Origin: Phoronis australis
Lineage: Eukaryota; Phoronida; Phoronidae
Direction of reading: 5' to 3'
Assembly (NCBI GenBank): GCA_002633005.1
Contig: NMRA01000030.1
Location: forward strand, 972,304 to 1,036,303
DNA length: 64,000 nt
Shown here: piece after piece, positions 48,001 to 63,000 of the stretch
How the letters are laid out: every line of letters begins with the position of its first letter
Position numbering within the stretch: the stretch's first letter is position 1
Made by a program: the position numbers and the translations under genes
The notes under the pieces: generated by a model
The model's input: the letters and a program-made list of their open reading frames with translations, nothing else
Told to the model about the DNA's origin: nothing
Databases searched by the model: none

Positions 48001-51000
48001 CGCGTTCATTTAAACTGTTTTCGAGTACGAGTCGTGTATTAGTTATGGGGTAGGTACTTCTTGGATCCTTATAACATCTTCTAACCATGTAATAAGGGTT
48101 AACAACGCGTGAGAGAAGGACTTTAAGTGTCACAGTGCTTTTAGAAGGATTAGCACGGGTGTATGGTACACACACGCTGGTCAATGATGAGAGCCTTTTA
48201 TTTTTTCGTGACGCAGGCTGGAAGTGGACTAAGGGTTTTAAGTTCGCCAATCCAGTACACTAACCATTGTACTACCGATTCATCCATTAACTTCGAGGGA
48301 AATTTGTCATAGTTATATCTTCCTTAAGAGTGATCCACAGGTGCTCATCATTGACAACCATGAGTGCACCGTACACCGGTGCTTGTTCTTCAAAGAAAAA
48401 AGCTGTAACACCTGAAAATGGCTGGAGAAATCACCGACCGAAACGTCGTGCCAATGTAAATAGGCTAAGGCCTGGTGTAAATTTAAAAACGGATTTTAGA
48501 AATGATGATCCCAAATTAACACCCCAAAAGCAGTTTTAGGGGACATTGCAAGTGCTTTCCTACTATTCTGTGGTACAATCTAAGTACTAATTCTTACATG
48601 CTTGTTTATATGTTTATATGTAGTTTTGGGGTAATCGAAACTAGAAGCACTGTTGTTGTTTCCTGAACATTATCTAAAAAAACTACTCTGTGTAATGTTC
48701 AGTTTCTTGGACACCTTGGTCTGCGTGGTCACAGTGTGACGGAACGTGCGGTGACGTTTACAGTGTTAAGACGAGAACCTGTGGGAACATGACAACCTTT
48801 AGCACGGGCGGCTGCAAGGGACACCCAGCAATGATGAAAAAATGCAATTTAGCCCCATGTAAAAGTGAGTTACATCCACGAGATGTAGAGATATGAGAAG
48901 CCTTCAGCTACACGTTAAACACGAAAGCGAACATGTGAGGTCGGCACCCTTTTTTACTATGTCACACTGTTGACCTACATTTTCGTGTTCAGTCTTAGCC
49001 TGAGCTTAGAAATTTCTGTAATCTGGGACCTTTTTTGTTTTCACCGGAGACAGAATATAATGATGTCAACCCGGTCGTAGCTTTGACTCCTCACCCGATC
49101 GTCATTCATTCGATGTCTCCCTTCATAGATGCCACCTATCACCCTCGGCCGCTTCTAAATTTGCCCCACTTTAGTCGCCACCTATTTTCTGCACTTGCAC
49201 CCCTCTTCTGGGTTCCGGGAGCAACAGACGTAGTAAGGGGGTGGTAGGAGAACAACTGGGTCATGACACCCTGTTCATTGAAAAATACGACTTCCTCAGT
49301 AAAACCTCAATCAATTTTTCGTATACCCTCCCGTCTCCCGGTCGTTAGAAAGTGCCCCCAGGTTGAGTCCCCTCTCCCGTCGAACAGTTTTCCCCATTTG
49401 ATCACCCTGTAGGATACATCTCGCTGCACAGCGGTGGCTGGGCCATGCTGCTCAACTGCACAACAATTCACAATCAAGGATATTACTTTGGAAATTTCAA
49501 TAATCCTGAAATTATGATTAACATCTGTACATGTAAATCTACAAAACACTAATATTAGCTAACCGAATGAAACTATTCGAATGTTTTGTTTGAATGTTTT
49601 CAAAGACGGTCTCTGATATTTTTCGTAGATTACCATCCACATGAAATATGAGCACGTGCAGTAAGTAGAAGTCATCTTCCAAGAGCGATAAATCGAGCAG
49701 ATCATAGTATGCGTTTTTTGTAGACAACAGCGTCCAGGTCCAGACTTAAATGGGCGCTTGTGTCACCGACAAAAAATTGAACACAACGCGTTCCCAAACT
49801 TGAACTCGCACAATCGTGTTCACGTCTAACGTGTAGCCCGACGGAGGCTCTGACAAGGTTCCAAAGCATTGAGATGCTTCTTTAAGTATATGAAAATTTA
49901 ACCAGTCAGGAGATGGTATAGTATGTTACTTACTACGTGGACTAATTTAATTATGATCTTTGTTCTGAGGTGCTTAGTTTTACGGATTGTTCTAAAACCC
50001 TCCTTACCCTCACACCATACGAACCCCTCGACCCACAACCCACGACCCACAACCCCCTCGACCCACGACATGCACCAATAGATGTATCTGCGGTTGTTAC
50101 ACATTTCAAGCTCATTTTCCATCGCTGAGTGACTCCCATAAGGCTTTTCTACACTCGAATCTGCTCTGGTTCAAGTCTGGTTGTTAAAAACAGAAATGGC
50201 GAATTGTGAGCGTGCTGTCGTTGCCAAGGAAATAGGTGCACGAGCGGCTACCAATGGCCCTGTTCTACTAAATTTAGGGAAAGAGTACGATAACGTGAAT
50301 GGACGTATTTTTACATTTTTATTACTTGCTTTTTGTTGTATACTCGTCTACAATATACCTCATGTAATGTTGGGATACTTTTTAGTTAACAGTTTGTTTT
50401 GTAAACTGTATTTACTGAATAAATTACATTTTCGTCGGTTCCTCGCACTCTCCCAAAAAAACCTTGAATCTGATATTCATTGAAGAGCATACGAGACGAT
50501 TACGCTTTGTCGGGAACGACATTTGTAACATTGGTAGGTCTTTGATTTGATCTGGGCGCGTTATTTTCTTCTGTTTTTGGCTTTCAAACCTGCCGAATTG
50601 ACTCTGTTAATTACAAAAAACAGAGAAAAAGCAACCGAGCTCATGGCCCAACTCGTTAGTCCTGCAAGTCAGCACTTGTTCTATCTTCAGATGGAGTCGA
50701 GCTTGTGTACACTGGGTTGAGGAGGTTTTTGGCCGTGGGTTGTGAGTGTTGTGGGTATAAGTTCGTGTCGTTTTCGAACGCAGAGCAGAAGTGATAGTTC
50801 TCGCGTAGCACTGTACCCTATCTCGATCATGTCATCTCTAATAGTTCTGATGTACAAGCCACACAAGGGTTTATCGATTTCCACGTGCCGCAGAGCATAT
50901 CTGGCGTTCGAAGGTTTTTGGGGATGGCTCAGCAGTTGAGCAAGTTTTCTGATCATATTGATAAAATTAGCAGCTCTTTGCAAATACTACGTCAAAACGG

Positions 51001-54000
51001 TGTACCCTAGATATGGAGACCAGGTCAGTCGGAAGCATTCGACGACATCAAAAGGAAATTTTAGAGGAATGTAGAGTTGCATACGACACACCGAAACCAA
51101 AAGTGATTAAGACCAATGCATCCGGAAAAAGGTCTTCGTGCAGCCCTCTATCGCAAACAATCTGATGGTACATGGCTATTAGAACGCACAGCGTCGCGAT
51201 ATCTGTCACAGGCCGAAAAACATTACGCGACACTGGAAAAAGAGTCACTAGGTGACACCTGCGCTTCCGAAGAATGTCACAATTACAAAATCGGCAACCA
51301 TGTAACAAGTCAAAGTGACCGTAAGTCATTGGATCCGTTGCTCAACCGCATTGTGGTCGACGAACTGACTCCCAGAATAGAATATGACTACAAGATGGAG
51401 CACATCAGTGGAAAGAATGACATCGCGGCGGAAGCGTTGTCAAGAAGACTGTTGAGTCATGCTGCTACGCCAAATAAGCTTGTGGAGATGCAACGTTGTC
51501 ACTGAGTCAACGAATATCTCTTGTGAATAATGCAATCTTGATTCAGAAAATCCATCGATGTCACTTAGGATTCACTAAGTGTAGAGAGTGAGGGAGGAAG
51601 GAAGGGAGGGAGGGAGGGAGGGAGGTTGGGAGAGAGGAAGGGTGGGAGAGCTAATAACCTTGTGTGGTGACCTGGCATGTCACAACAAATCTTCGATATG
51701 CTAAGTAGATTAAATTCTATCTCGGATTATTTAATGGTACCGTGCTGCTAGAAACGAATCTGATGAGCCAATCTAGCGATCAGAATTCCCAAGTCAACCA
51801 TTGGTAAAAGTGATTTATTTCATTATAAAGACCTACGATATGTGTTGTGGGTTGTTTATTATTCGAGTTATGTGGAGATTGCCTTGCTAAGCAACACCGA
51901 GTTGGGTGAAGGTATTGCGCGTCACGGAATTCCATATCTCCCAGTTTTGGCCAATGGATCGCCGTACATTAGCAAAGAGTTAATTAAGTTCCTTTGCAAA
52001 GTCGTCGGAGTTTATTCACGTCACACGCTTACCTAAACACCCATGAAATAACGATGTCACGGGAAAAGCTGTGTAAGCAAAGAAGCGAATGTTGGAGAAA
52101 GAGTTGCATCCTCATGTTGCACCGCTAGCGTCCATGTGAGCCTCAATGGGGAACAGCTTCTTTCCAGCCGAGCCGCTGATGAGCCGCAAGGGTCAGAAGA
52201 CCTTACCTCGTGAGCTGCCGTCGGTGCTGCAACCGAACACACTGAAACATTCTCGGGTGCAAAAACGTGAGCAAGTCGCTCGCTGCAAGTCTGCTGCTCA
52301 TTGCGCGAGACATCTTTTTTTGAGAGTCAGAAATCAGTTTCATGTCCGCAACCTGGAAAAACCTTGAAAGGTCGCTGGCACCCCAAGGTGATACGAACGC
52401 AGAAACACGTCAGAGACAAAGAAACCGATCCGACGAGCTTCAGCGTCTCTCAGACACCGGTGCGAACAGTGTATTAAAGGTCTCATAATTCGCTATGTTC
52501 GGACGTGCAAACCTCGTGATGTTATAGATTTATGAACTGTTGCGTTTAACAACTCTTGCGTTACCTTTCACCGTTGTTTAAGATCTTCTTAAGCCAAAGG
52601 CTTAGTCAAGCGTAGCATAATTTGACTGTTATGGAACCACACATAGCTTGAGTATTGTTGTACCACAGCCTGCAGCTCGTGCCTTTGTGATACTTTATCA
52701 TTTTGTTTGTCTTGAAGAGTCGCGTGACACGCAAATTCTTATAAACGAAGACTAAATGGATGACAAACTAAGTCAACTGGAGATTCAGGAGTTAATTTTT
52801 TATATAGCAATACAATGCACCTGTCATTTCATGGAGTAAAACTAAGAATAAAAAGGCCACAAACTAAGAAAGCGAATAGAACAAAGAAAACTAAAAAGAT
52901 ATATTTAAGAAACTAAACGACCTTTGAACTTAAAAGTTAGTTTTGGTCTTACTGCTAAGATTTGTCTTAAGTTTTGATTTAATAGCAATAGAACACAAAA
53001 AATTACATGACAGCGTTTTCCCGTTCAGTGACTTTTCCAGACCATAGGGGGTCCTGAGCGTGTGATAACATCTAGCTTCTTTGTTAACTGCCAAGCACAC
53101 TCTTTTGTCTGTTACTACAACAAGTAGGCCAATTGTCTACCAGGCTTATTACAGACCACGTGTGAACACAGTCAAACTGAGAGTGAATTGGTGTATTTGG
53201 AAAGAATGATTGTCGTAACTTCGGTTGCATTTGGGCGATTTTGGCGATTCAAAAACTAAACATGGCCACTATTTGACGAAGATTTCAGCAATGATTTTGG
53301 TTTATGTTCAAATATGTTATAACTTAACTTTTATTTTCAACAGCACAGCCCAGTCAGGATAGGTACGATCTTATTGGAGATTAGAGCAATTATCGAACAA
53401 AAGAGAGGTGACCCTACAACCATAAATGCCAGAATGGAGTTAATCAGTGGTGTAAGATATTGGCTACAGGGGTAAACTTCCCAACTTGTTGTTGGGCTAT
53501 AGATACGAACAAGTTGGTAGTAACGGGAAAACGCCGTAATGAAGTCTTCGTGTGAAACACTCTTATAGGATGCAGTTAGTTTCACAGAGCTGGGAGACAT
53601 GCCTGAGGATTTCCTTTTTATCTGCAGTAAATACAACATGGACCTGGGGACAGTGGGATACGTGGACTACGTGTGACGTCACGTGTGGTTCTGGGCGCCA
53701 GAGTAGATCGAGAAAGTGTACAGGGAGTAGCTGCGGAATGCTGCCCGAGAAGAGCCAGAATATCATGGAGCTTAGGATCTGCACTGAACAACAGTGTCCA
53801 ATGGCGATACCCCCAGAACTAATCGAAGGTCGGAAATCACATTTTGCTTTTCGCCATACCGTAATTTTACTGATTTAGTCAAGATAGCATTCGCTAATGT
53901 CAGAAGCGAAGGCTGAGTTTAAAGTGACAAATACTACTGACGTGATTTCAGTATGAGATAAAACGATTAAATAATCACCGAATTTGGACAAAAGACACAG

Positions 54001-57000
54001 AGTCATCCACTTAATGACATGAACAAATTCTATTTCGGACAGGGTAAGTTGACTTAAATGTGCTCATATGCCGTAAGGAAATTTGCTATTTGCAAGATAT
54101 GTGAACTATTTTTCGCTATCGCAATCCGATGTACTGAATCCGCAACATCATTTTACTGAAAAACCAACGTGTTGGAGGAAAGGATGAGGAATTATAGACA
54201 ACATTTTTAATTTCATCCCTTATATCGATCGTTGTTACAGAAAAGCAAGACGTTTTTCTGCCTTTGTCCTGTATTTATATAGTTTTTAGTCCAAGAGGTA
54301 TCTTGACACACACTGTCCTCAATGACATCTTTAATTAAAAATTCGAGGATCAGATTCGCCTGACACAAAATTTCTTCAACCAAAGCTAATTCACACGAGC
54401 CTTAATTTTGGAATTATTGAACATTTCAGTCCAGCTTTGCGTAGCGTAGTATTCGTCGTCCTTTGTCGGTGCATTTCCAATACTCTTTTGGTCTACGATC
54501 CGCTTCTTCTACGTTTTATTCCGAACATAATGATAATACATATTCATTTCATAGCCACCGGCCTTTTAAAGCCATAAACACACAACTTTACAATGACACT
54601 CTCTGTCAATAAATACAGACGCATGTGCTACAGAGACAACAAAATAATTATACAGTTAATCCTCCTACAGCAATTTTTTTCTTACTTTCATTGTCAAAAA
54701 TATATATTTCGCCCTGATTTAAAACTAGGTTTTCATGTGATCTCAGAACAGTGTACACTCTGTTCAGGACTACAAGCTTCCCTTAAAGATTCTGGTAATA
54801 CACATTGTCTGAGGTTTCCCACCATTCCACAATGACAGAGAAAATGATACTCATCCTCGATCTCACTTTTTAAACCAATTTCACACTATCCGTGTTCTCT
54901 CACAACAGTTGAATCTCTACCCTTTTCTATTGTTAAACCATGTGGTGACATAAGGAACTGAGACAATGCTGTTCTGTAGGATTTTGTTTTAACCACTAAC
55001 ATTATGCCGTGTTTATCACTTTGTATAGGAAGAGCATTGAATAGACATCCCACATGTCATTCTAAGCTAACTCAAACATCCTTTCTTTCTTTCAGATATT
55101 TGCAAATTTCGCCTGATTTGTGACTATTTAGTTAGTCAACTCTTCTCTCGAAAATTCAGTTACTTTTTCTAAAAGTATTTTAACTTTCAATCCCCAACTG
55201 TCAATTCCGCTTTCTGCTAGCTCATGTGTTTATCATAAACTTTTGATATATACACCTATTTGAATCACCATGTAATTAATTTGAGCCAGTATTTAACTAG
55301 AATTTCATATCGTACATATCTTAAACTGACTCTTACAAACTCTGGTTGTAGTATAATGGCCGGTGTACAGTGCTTTACTCCCATGAATAATTTATTTTAC
55401 ACTGCTTTAATGTCTTTGGCTTCATGTGCCCGGTTGCATGAAACAGTCCCAAGTAGGGACTCAACTAAGTTCCCTAAGTCGTTTGCATATTTGTGTTGTT
55501 CTTTACCCACATAATGAAATCTTTTCTATCAGTTTATCTTTATTATGAGCTCCTCTTTGACTAATACAAGTTTCTAATAATATAACTAAAATCTGAACCC
55601 TTAATTCAGTGAAATTAAATAGGGACTTAGTCAAAATTAGTGGCGTTGCATGAAAAGATCACTACTCATTTTTAACAATATTGAGAATTCAACATAGAAT
55701 TCACTCTTGCTTTGTATCAAAGCTAAAAATCGACATAGTAATTAAACTAAAACAGTATAAGAAAGGAAAGCCAGTGTTTTTACAGGTACAAAAGTACACA
55801 ATAGATGTAGGGGCCTTAGTTGATTCCCTACTAGGGTTTGTTTCATGCAACTGGGCTATGGAATCTCCAAAATTCACTTCCGTAACTTAACATGGGGGAT
55901 ATCAAAAATGTTTTCAAAAATTTTTAGTTTTATCTCTTTTAACGGTGCCAGCACCTTTCTTAACATAATTATCGCCTTTGGAGATTGCTGTGCTAATCTT
56001 TTCTGAGCCTTAATCCAAGAGTCATCAGTTGAAAAATTAACACCAAAGAGTTTATAACCTGCTACAGCTTGTAGCTGCTCCTGCTTGTGTCTAGCAAAAA
56101 CACCTTCTTTCCTAAAAACATCGCTTTAGTCTTGTTCAAATTGACTTTCAAGTGGTATTCCCTAACAATAAATCTCAAGTTTATTTGTTAATTGATGGAG
56201 ACCGATCGGAGTGTCTGCGAACAGTAATAAATCATCGGCGAAACTAGGTAAAGTTTTATTCGTACCCACATGTACACCTGGCATTGGTTGACATTTCTAG
56301 CATTTTTCTAAATCACTCATGAACACACGACGTGTTTCCGCCGTTTGCAAAAATATTACATTTCACTTTCACATTCTTTAATCTCATTTACCCACGACCT
56401 AAAAAATTCTCGTCAATAGTGTCGAATGATTAACCGAATCTTATCACACAATTGTGTATACTTTCATATTCTTCTGGTGCGTTTTTCAATCCACGTTTTA
56501 TTAACTCTGAAACTGGTCGTCAAAGGCTATAACAAATTATTCTCCATTACAGACAACATTTTGATCAGCTGGAGTGAGTGGGAAGAATGCTCTGCAACAT
56601 GTGGTGGTGGCTCTCAACTCAGGAGGAGAGTCTGCTACGATTCTTCAAACATGATTGACATCGGCTGTTCATTTGCTGAAGACATTATTGATTTGCGTGA
56701 CTGCAACATGAAAACCTGTCCCCACACCTCAGGTGGGAATCCAAATGTTTTACCTAGATTATTATCACATTTTAGAGGTCCGCAAGGTGACACAATGATT
56801 GTGTTTCAATCTGTTACAAGTCTGTAATTGCATTACCTTGCGGACAAATACGTTCACGTGTATTCTGAGCTATTAAAACAATTATGACACCTTGACAGTC
56901 AACAATTACCAGTTGCTTTCGAAGCTCATCCATACGACTCAGACAAAACTAGTACAATGCGAGTCACATTTTCGATCCTTTCTTTTAGATGACGAAATTT

Positions 57001-60000
57001 CGAGCACCTTGTGGTTATCGTGGGAGAGCTGGACGCACTGTGACGTCACGTGTGGCACTGGGAGCCAGCTAAGACACAGGTTTTGCCCATGGTCTGATTG
57101 CAAAGGGTCATCAGTATCAACCAAAATCTGCAAAAAAGAGTCATGTCCAGGTGAGTATTAGGATTCTGGAATAATCTTCAAAAATTGGAGACAAATTGGG
57201 TTAGATTTTTAATTTGCGGTTGTGAACTTACCAGGCTATAGGTTTTATGGTACGTTTTCGGATCGGGAAGATGTAGTTGGAAAGCAAGTTGGCGCCTTGA
57301 AAGTTCAAGTTATCAGCAAAGATGGTTTAAAATCATCTCATCTCATCTGTTCGTGGGTTTTCGCTAATTTGTGTTATGACAGCTTGCACTAATTGTGGCA
57401 GTGTAGCCGATGAACTAAATTCCTCCAATACATTCATTGTAATTACTGATCACTTCAAACTCAAGCGATAACCGTGCTCCGACCTGGTTTTATGAAACCA
57501 TTTGCCTCCGACCCCTGTCACAACATATATACTCGTACACAAGAAAAGATACGAATTCAAAACCGAATATAAACAACAACAATAATCCACACCTTGAAAA
57601 TGAATTGTAAGCTGTCGTCTTTCTCTTGCTTTAAAAAATATTGTCACTGATTTATAATATAAAAAATTTAGACGACGTCATTATTCCTGTATATCTCTCT
57701 TCAGTCGCATGTGCAACAAATGGGAGATATTTGTGTCACTTGTCCTACTGGGCCACACTGCCTAATCTGCATACATTTTATTCGTGTCATAGTTTCAGTT
57801 CTTTAAAACGATTCTTAAAAACTTCAAAAGTCTTCCCACCAATACCGTACTTTATCATCTTGTAGTTTAATCCATCCTGCCAGACCCTGTTGAATGATTT
57901 TTGAAATTCCACAAAAAACAGGTATAGGAACACCTTCAGAAACGAATGTACGTAAGGTCACGTGTACCTCTGTCTCACAAAAATACCATTCAATACTGCC
58001 AATAAGCATGGACAATCCCAGACAAGTTTTTGAGCATTTTTATCAAAAAATTGATTAAGAAAATTTGGTGAATACAGGTGTAGATATTTTCTTTATATGA
58101 ATGTACCTTTCTAAAACAACATTTTGGCCTAAAACGCATGGCCACGTGATCAGGAGAATGGCTCAGTATTGTGAACGAGATGAATAGATCTGTCTCGATT
58201 TCTATTTTAAGAAATTAATATACTTTTATGAATTCACATTCGCTAGTTATATATTCCAAGGAAAGGACATTATTTTAACCAGGGTACCCGCAACCTTAAA
58301 CATGAATGGAACGCGAAAGATCGTCAAAAATATCTTTCAAACAATTTTCTGACAAAAGAACCATCTCCATACGTCTAGTGCAGATTATTCAATTTTCTCT
58401 TGTGAGGCAATTTTCAGAAAAAAAGTCACAAAATTCACAATTTTTAAAATACGCGCGAGGGAAAAACTTTGTGGTTACCACAGAGTTTCTAATCTCCCTT
58501 CCACATGATATATGCAAGCATGAGCCCTCAGTCAGTTGCTTGAATTCGCTAGAGGTCAAAGGTCTCCTGTTCCGTGTAGGGAAATGTGCTACATCTATAG
58601 CTTGCCATACCAAATAAGACGTGCTTTGCATTGTGGGAGAAAAACCGACGAAGTGGCGAGCAGTTGGCAAATAGCTTTTTTTAAATTTGAAACTAAAAGA
58701 AAATGCTTTGATATCAACACAAATTAAAAATCTTTGTGAACAAACCCTAAAAACACCTGGTGAGAAGGTTAATTCTGTTTCATCGACTGAGAACCACTTT
58801 CAATATTGCAATTTAATATGTTTATCGCGTTCCAGGCCTCTTTGAAACAAACATGCCATCTGCAAATGGGTATCCGTCTTAGTCTCGTTTGTGACTTCAT
58901 TATAAGACGGACATTGATAAAATGTGTTGAAAAGCATTTTAATTATAAAAATTAAAAACAATGATACCAGCTACCTATAGTGATATAATCATTCTACAGT
59001 TTCCATGATCATTTCTGTCCCCATTTTTGCACAGTAGTATTTTCACGAGAAGGATAGACGACTGTATCAAGTATACGATTGAAGAACAAGAAGAGTGCTT
59101 AAAAATTTGAATGTATGAGCCGTTAAATTTCAAATTGCTAACTTACTTGCTTAACATTTTTAATGTTATACATAGGATGACTTAGAATTATGTGAAGCAT
59201 TTAACACTGCACTCGTCGGACCCAAATCCGCACATTACTTTGTGTGAGGTACATAAAAGAAAGAGTTTACGAAGAAAATCACAAACAACTTTTGAGCTTT
59301 AGGATACCATTCAGAACAATAGTAATAGTTATTATGGTAAATAGAAAACGGGTGTTCACGTTCCGGAGGTGTCCATTTTAAAAACTATAATTTCCAACGC
59401 TTGGTGAGACAAAATCCCAGCTCTTGGTTTCATCGCTAGTTGTTTTGATTAAAACATGTCGCATGATGTTGAGACACCCCGTGCAATTAATTGTGTGTGC
59501 CGTCACATTTTATCCACACTATCCACGATCCTGAACTTAAACTCACTAGATAGGAAAGGCAATCACAAAAACACCATATTCGTGTTAACTATGTAACAGC
59601 AATGTATTCATGTTGAAGTATTTTATGCTATATAAACGTTTTCCTATGCGCCAAACTATACTTGTTTGGGTGCATATCTTTTTGGTGTCCCAGCGTCCGC
59701 AACTCAATCTCCCAAACAGATTAGCGTATCTTCATTAAAGTTGGCAGATGCTCTGCTGACGGCAGATGACGACAACTTTTGGACAAATTCGACTACCTCT
59801 GTGCCCTCCTCAGTGGCAATTTTAGTATTTTACTTTTGACTGTGTCTTCAGAATTCCATGACAGATTTTTTTTTGAAATTTGTCAAATACACTGTAGGTT
59901 TCTGTTGTAGAGGCAATAAAGCTTTTCCATTATTGAACAGATTCTGCGCCAAATAGTGGCCATTTTATTTTTTTGTTGTTCTCGTCTCTGTATCAGTCAA

Positions 60001-63000
60001 ACACCACAGGATCATTACGATGATTGATAAACGTGTTTCTAGAGACTGGAGTACGACTGACTTTAATTTTCGCATGGCTACGATTTCTTCTTGGATCTGC
60101 GGTCGTGTTTTCTAAATCTCTTACAGAATTGTCAAAAAAATTTTCAAGTGCATTCCCATGAACTTGACAACAGATGGCGACTTCTTTCGGACCCATTCGA
60201 CTATCGGTGCGCCTCCTAGTGACAGTTTGATGTTTTTACGTTTGCTTCTGCCTAGTTTTTTGGCGGATTTTTATGAAATTCGACAAATAGCTTTCTGTTC
60301 GGGATGCAAAGTCGCCGTTGTCTTTTCGGATGGACCTGAGGTTTTATACGCCATCTAGTGGCCATTTTTATGGTACATCCGTAAAGCCATACCGTTTGCG
60401 GTGCAATCACGGTAGCATTTCAACACTTAATGTTGCACTTGTCTAGGGTCGTGGAAAACTTGGCAGCCCTGGAGCTCATGTTCCGTAACATGTGGCTCGG
60501 GCTCGCAAGAACGGACCAGAACATGTTCCACAGAAACATGTGAAGGATACAGGATGGAGTTGAGGCCATGTATCCGTCAACAGTGCACAGGTAACCCACA
60601 CACTGGAGTCTGCGTAGTCATAAATGTTGCAAGATGTTGATGGTTTCCGTCCTTGTTGTTAGACCAGCGTCCTGAAACCTTTGCTTTCTATTGTAATTTT
60701 TGGAAACACACGGTTTTGTTTTACTATGTAATTCAATATTTTAATGGTGTGATTTTATTCAAGCAACACTAATTGTGATAACATAGATCATGTCTGATTG
60801 CCAAAAACAAGGAAAATGACGACTGGCCTTATATCTGAAGGAATACCATGATCTTTAAGTGGAATACAACCGTACGGTCCTGTATTCCAGACCGTTGCAT
60901 TTTGCCGTGTTTCCAGAAAATACAGATACTTTGGCTGTAATGTCATGGTCTATTACATGGTGAATTTTGCAGCTGAAGTATCTACTTTTCTTCCTCCACG
61001 CTGCTACAGAGGTTAAACGTTTACTTGAATCTTCTACTGTTCTTCGGCAAATTGTGGCTTTTTGCGTTGTGAAAGCTCAAACCTTTTACAGCCTCGTTAC
61101 GACGTACGGCCATATGAGTATGCAAATTACTTGAGCCGAGGTACCATCAGCAAATTGGTAATATATGATTATTTGAAGCACACACCAGTTATAAAACTAA
61201 AGTCGACCTTGTGATGTAGTGAAATCAGAAAATACAAGTCCTAATATGAATTGAACTGCAAATCAAATGACACTTCTCTTTCGTGAATTTAGAATAAGTG
61301 TTGGCACCATTCTGAATTAACAATATTAAGATAGATAATAACAAGGGATTGGATATTTGTAACAGAATTCATGTGTAATTAAACTTACCAAATTAAATAA
61401 TGACCAATGTAAACAAATGATCACATCAATCACAATTGACTTGCCTGAAAACAGACACTGAAATTGGAAGTTGTTCCCTGTATGTGACCTTGCTTTTTAT
61501 AGGCTAATGTAAACCATCTTAGTCGACATAAACCATTAGTAGTTGTGCTTTCGTAATAAACTAAAGTAACCTACGTATCTGGCTCGTTATCATGACGCGA
61601 ATTTAAAAAGAATAATCCCCACTCAATACAGTAATAAATTTGTCAGTTCGCGATTTTGAGCTTGGTAAACCTCTATATGTGATAGCTTTAGATGACTACT
61701 ATAATCAATGTTTGCTTCTAACATAATTTTTTGCCATCAAAAATTTATTTAGAAGGAGTTTTGGCCGATTTAGTCTTTTGCTGGATCAGAATGAACTGGA
61801 TAAAGCAACTACATGTACATTGCACACATGATGAAGGAAAACTCTGACCTTTAAAACAGCAAACCCTGGGTTCAGAAAGCAAACCCAGACATTTTTTCAA
61901 ATTTTCAGAGACCCGTTGTCAATAGCCTCAAACTTTGAGTTAAATCATCTTCAAATGCTTTCCATTTGTTTTCTGGATTTCTTTGTTAAAAATTGTCAAC
62001 ATTAAAACGTAACATATATATCATATTACTTTGTTGTTTGATTTATATCATTAAAACTTGTGCAACTTGTCTGTTGGTGAATTTAAATATAATTTATACG
62101 GCTCTCAACACGTTGTTATCTCTAAGTATTTAGGTAATTTCAAATCATTTAAGTTTCTACGAAAATATTTTAAAAAAGGTAAGAGACAACTACTCTTTCG
62201 ACTTTCTAGTGACAATGTTGATTAATTTGTTGTGACATATACGCAACTTCGTGGAAGAAGAACAGTTGAATAATGTAGAGCACTAATTTTGTCTAACATT
62301 TTCAAATAGTAAAACAACATATCACATGAAATATTTAAAGTAGGAAGATTTATTTTTCATCAAACAATATTTGATAGAAAGTGCGCGAGTGGTGTTTCGG
62401 TCCCCGTGTGTCCTGTTCGATCCCCAGGGTTCGCGTTTTAAAAGTCAGGGTTGGTGTTTTTTCGGGCTGGTTAGTTGTTTTGAAGGTGCGGGAGTCTGTT
62501 TTCGACTCCGGCATATCTGTTTTACACAGTGGTTCCTGTTGTGATGAAATACCCTGTAGACAGTACAAATACAAACCTTGGTTAGCTCTTTCGTGAAATT
62601 AATGTTGTTGTCCAAATTTATTGGTGAATTTGAAAAAGACAGAAGTCACTGATCAGTTGATAACAAACGTATTGATTACAAACGTGTCGGTGAAAGGAAC
62701 TAACCCAGGTTGCTTGAACACGCATTTTTTCCGTCTTCGCGGTTGTGGAGCCACAAATCTCTTGTATTTGGTATCAGCACAAGACAAAAGTGTTATTGTC
62801 CTTAGATTGTAAGGTGGACTGGTTTAGGAGATGGGCAGACGAATCGTCGCTGAGGAGGGTACTGCAATATTTTTATTTATGTTTTTATTTAGGTCATTGG
62901 AACGACTGGCAGTCTTGGAGCAAATGTAGCTCAAGGTGCGGCGAGGGTGAACGGAAGCGCTACAGGACTTGTAAAAAAGGGTACAAGTGTGTTGGACACA

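Noticed and set aside
57824-58015. Minus frame with RTFVSEGVPIPVFCGISKII as a reverse-transcriptase piece
   Set aside because: It has a protein-like look but none of the RT core motifs; not called.
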